DNA of 64,000 bases from Kineothrix sp. MB12-C1 (GTDB lineage Bacteria; Bacillota; Clostridia; Lachnospirales; Lachnospiraceae), in the NCBI RefSeq assembly GCF_030863805.1, contig NZ_CP132957.1, positions 496,001 through 560,000 on the forward strand. Reading direction: 5' to 3'. Below the pieces are notes generated by a model, which worked only from the letters and a program-made list of their open reading frames with translations, did not search any database and was not told where the DNA came from. Below, piece by piece: positions 62,943-64,000 of this stretch. Position 1 is the first letter of the stretch; every line of letters starts with the position of its first letter. A program made the translations under genes and the position numbers.

Positions 62943-63192
62943 TTTCTGTTCCTCCGTTTTCTATAAGTTTAATCGCTCTTGGTAATAGGTAGAAAGTATC
63001 CGCATTTGTAGATTTACAACCTCTTGCCACATAGTTACGTTCGCATAAGTTCATCATTTTACGATATGTGGTTGGTCTGGATGTGCTTGTAACGCTCATA
63101 ATCTCTTGTAGCGTCATACTTTCAAAATAACTTACGCAATTTTTCTTTTTCAGAAGTTTCATAATTACGTAATCTAATCTGTTTAATTCCAT
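62935..63192 (-). CDS. tubR: TubR-like winged-helix centromere-binding protein
   Basis: The product has 85 residues from ATG 63192, behind AAGGAAGGAG. A compact winged helix is read: MELNRLDYVIMKLLKKKN, then MTLQEIMSVTSTSRPTTYRKM and the wing with NYVARGC. The size and direct overlap with tubZ fit TubR, which binds tubC repeats, represses its operon and links DNA to TubZ. The upstream region is rich in AT and short repeats, where tubC would be expected, but no regular iteron array is obvious by eye. Confidence 0.75.
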   Translation of the reverse strand: MELNRLDYVIMKLLKKKNCVSYFESMTLQEIMSVTSTSRPTTYRKMMNLCERNYVARGCKSTNADTFYLLPRAIKLIENGGTEND

Positions 63193-63590
63193 TTTTACTC
63201 CTTCCTTGTAGGATATTTGTGCTTTATTGAACTGTACTTGTATTACAATTATTCTCAATTATTATTTACCAGTTCACGAAAATTCAAAAATTATAGGCAT
63301 CTCTGCCTTTTACCTCTCAATTATATTAAGCATATATAGAACTCATGTTCTTGTCAATGAAAACATCAAACGTATGTTTGTTTTTTTCTCTATCTCATAA
63401 AAATTTCTATACAATTAATAGGTCTGCTGTCTGTGCCGATTTGAGATTATTATAAGGAAACGATGAGATATAACGAACACCTTATCATTGTTTTTATTTA
63501 AAGTTTCCTTTTATATAGAAGAAACTCTATTACATTGATTTTGGATTAGTGTTTACCTCCCTTTAATTTTTTGTATTTGATTGCCTCCAA

Positions 63591-63690
63591 TAATGTAATA
63601 TTACATTATAGTCAAGCATTTTTGTAATATTTATTACATTATTTAAATTTGACTTTTTGCAGAACTTTGTAATATAATTGTATTATTACA
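63591..63690. promoter_or_regulatory. three operator palindromes TGTAAT...ATTACA
   Basis: Inverted repeats with the same half-site occur at 63591-63608 (TAATGTAATATTACATTA), 63623-63638 (TGTAATATTTATTACA) and 63668-63690. The last overlaps the -10 box of the promoter for the XRE gene, so the protein can repress itself and probably the divergent genes. Confidence 0.75.
63649..63678 (+). promoter_or_regulatory. promoter of the XRE repressor gene
   Basis: TTGACT (63649-63654) and TATAAT (63673-63678) have an 18-bp spacer. The TATAAT lies inside the third operator palindrome, and AAAGGGGTGAG leads to ATG 63712. Confidence 0.8.
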
Positions 63691-63711
63691 TTGTATTAAA
63701 GGGGTGAGCTT

Positions 63712-64000
63712 ATGTTGAATGAAAAAATAAAACTAAATGATAATATAAGATCTTTTATTAGGAAGGAAAGGATTGACAAAAATCTAATTACTAGTGACTT
63801 ATCAGAAGCTATTGGAAAAACTCAAGGTTGGTTATCTCAACTCGAAAATGGGCGAACAGTTAATATAACAAGAGCGGATTTTATTAATTTAATTTCAAAA
63901 ATTCATAATATCGCTAATTCTGAAGCCGAACTATATATTGAGAATTATCTTAATAAAGAGCGTGAAAAAAATTCTTTTCAGCCCAATTTTAAAAGGAAAC
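63712..64000 (+). CDS. XRE-family phage repressor, truncated by the window end
   Basis: From ATG 63712 the frame stays open to the last base (96 codons visible). Residues about 8-60 form an XRE/Cro-CI helix-turn-helix: IRSFIRKERI, then LITSDLSEAIGKTQGWLSQL and ENGRTVNI. The protein continues into a helical region (INLISKIHNIANSEAELYIE) likely to be a linker or dimerisation segment. It is divergent from tubRZ and the early genes, with operators in its own promoter, as expected for the element's master repressor. Confidence 0.85.
   Translation, partial: MLNEKIKLNDNIRSFIRKERIDKNLITSDLSEAIGKTQGWLSQLENGRTVNITRADFINLISKIHNIANSEAELYIENYLNKEREKNSFQPNFKRK

Larger units (their letters stand above)
63193..63711. 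promoter_or_regulatory. divergent regulatory region between tubRZ and the XRE repressor
   Basis: This 519-bp stretch holds no convincing gene. It contains the repressor promoter and three palindromes near 63591-63690. The other part, 63193-63590, is AT-rich with repeated CTCAATTAT segments (about 63251 and 63316) and several Shine-Dalgarno-like sequences followed only by 7-15-codon frames on the - strand. It probably includes the tubRZ promoter and perhaps the centromere. Confidence 0.5.

Noticed and set aside
63400-63590. A series of 7-15-codon frames with SD plus ATA/ATC starts upstream of tubR
   Set aside because: AUH codons are so common in this AT-rich DNA that such tiny frames arise by chance; not used as support for non-AUG initiation.
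1-64000. The left and right phage segments being one prophage split by inversion of the housekeeping block
   Set aside because: Undoing any single inversion that joins the tail genes to the tape measure gene would leave int/xis 38 kb away from the rest of the phage, and the int side has its own att-like repeats. Two separate prophages are simpler.
1-64000. CRISPR arrays, rRNA genes, complete insertion sequences, diversity-generating retroelements
   Set aside because: No regular spacer-repeat pattern, no rRNA signature, and no transposase or reverse transcriptase gene was found on either strand.

Overview
The window looks like a Lachnospiraceae-type (Clostridia) chromosome segment. The core genes include a YvyF-like protein, a GntR-clpC pair, an endosialidase-annotated small protein family, an OFA-type MFS transporter, single-chain PurL and QueH. 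Two AT-rich phage-derived segments flank a more GC-balanced housekeeping block.

Region 1 (1-4810, + strand) is the distal end of a prophage: a tail or baseplate protein, a decayed tail gene, two related small proteins, a putative tail fibre, a bifunctional NlpC/P60 plus GH25 endolysin with SH3 repeats, a holin-like protein and a terminator. Between it and a tRNA-Met/tRNA-Val pair (4809-6744) lie a coiled-coil protein, a membrane acyltransferase and an AbrB-type regulator, plausibly cargo of that element.

Region 2 (6.9-43.0 kb) is ordinary chromosome, mostly on the - strand. It holds argS, queH, carAB, purL, the purE-purM-purN-purD cluster and pyrE (so both purine and pyrimidine synthesis), a TetR regulator, a cNMP-domain protein, an MFS transporter, a VanZ protein, tRNA-Trp, lspA, an EamA transporter, a heterodimeric ABC exporter, radA, GntR-clpC, an acidic-tailed SH3 membrane protein and an M29 aminopeptidase. 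Terminators, promoters and two small dispersed palindromic repeat families can be read between genes.

Region 3 (43.0-64.0 kb) is one end of a second phage-like element inserted directly upstream of pyrE. It has a tyrosine integrase and a Tn916-like excisionase, a 2010-residue tape measure protein with small tail-associated genes, an orphan MazF-like toxin, a roughly 955-residue protein resembling single-chain two-barrel RNA polymerases (YonO/QDE-1 type, catalytic DLDTD), a DEAH-type SF2 helicase, several unknowns, a TubR-TubZ (tubulin-type) partition pair and a divergent XRE repressor behind three TGTAAT/ATTACA palindromes. The combination suggests an SPbeta-like or phage-plasmid-like element with its own transcription machinery and a plasmid-style segregation system. 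No portal, terminase or capsid gene is visible in the window.

The most unusual signal is in translation starts. Several genes in this element (xis, the RNA-polymerase-like gene, a DUF5659-like gene, a 77-codon unknown), and one gene in the left prophage, have a strong Shine-Dalgarno sequence followed at normal spacing by AUA, AUU or AUC, with no well-placed AUG, GUG or UUG. Genes with such starts would be missed or wrongly extended by standard gene callers.
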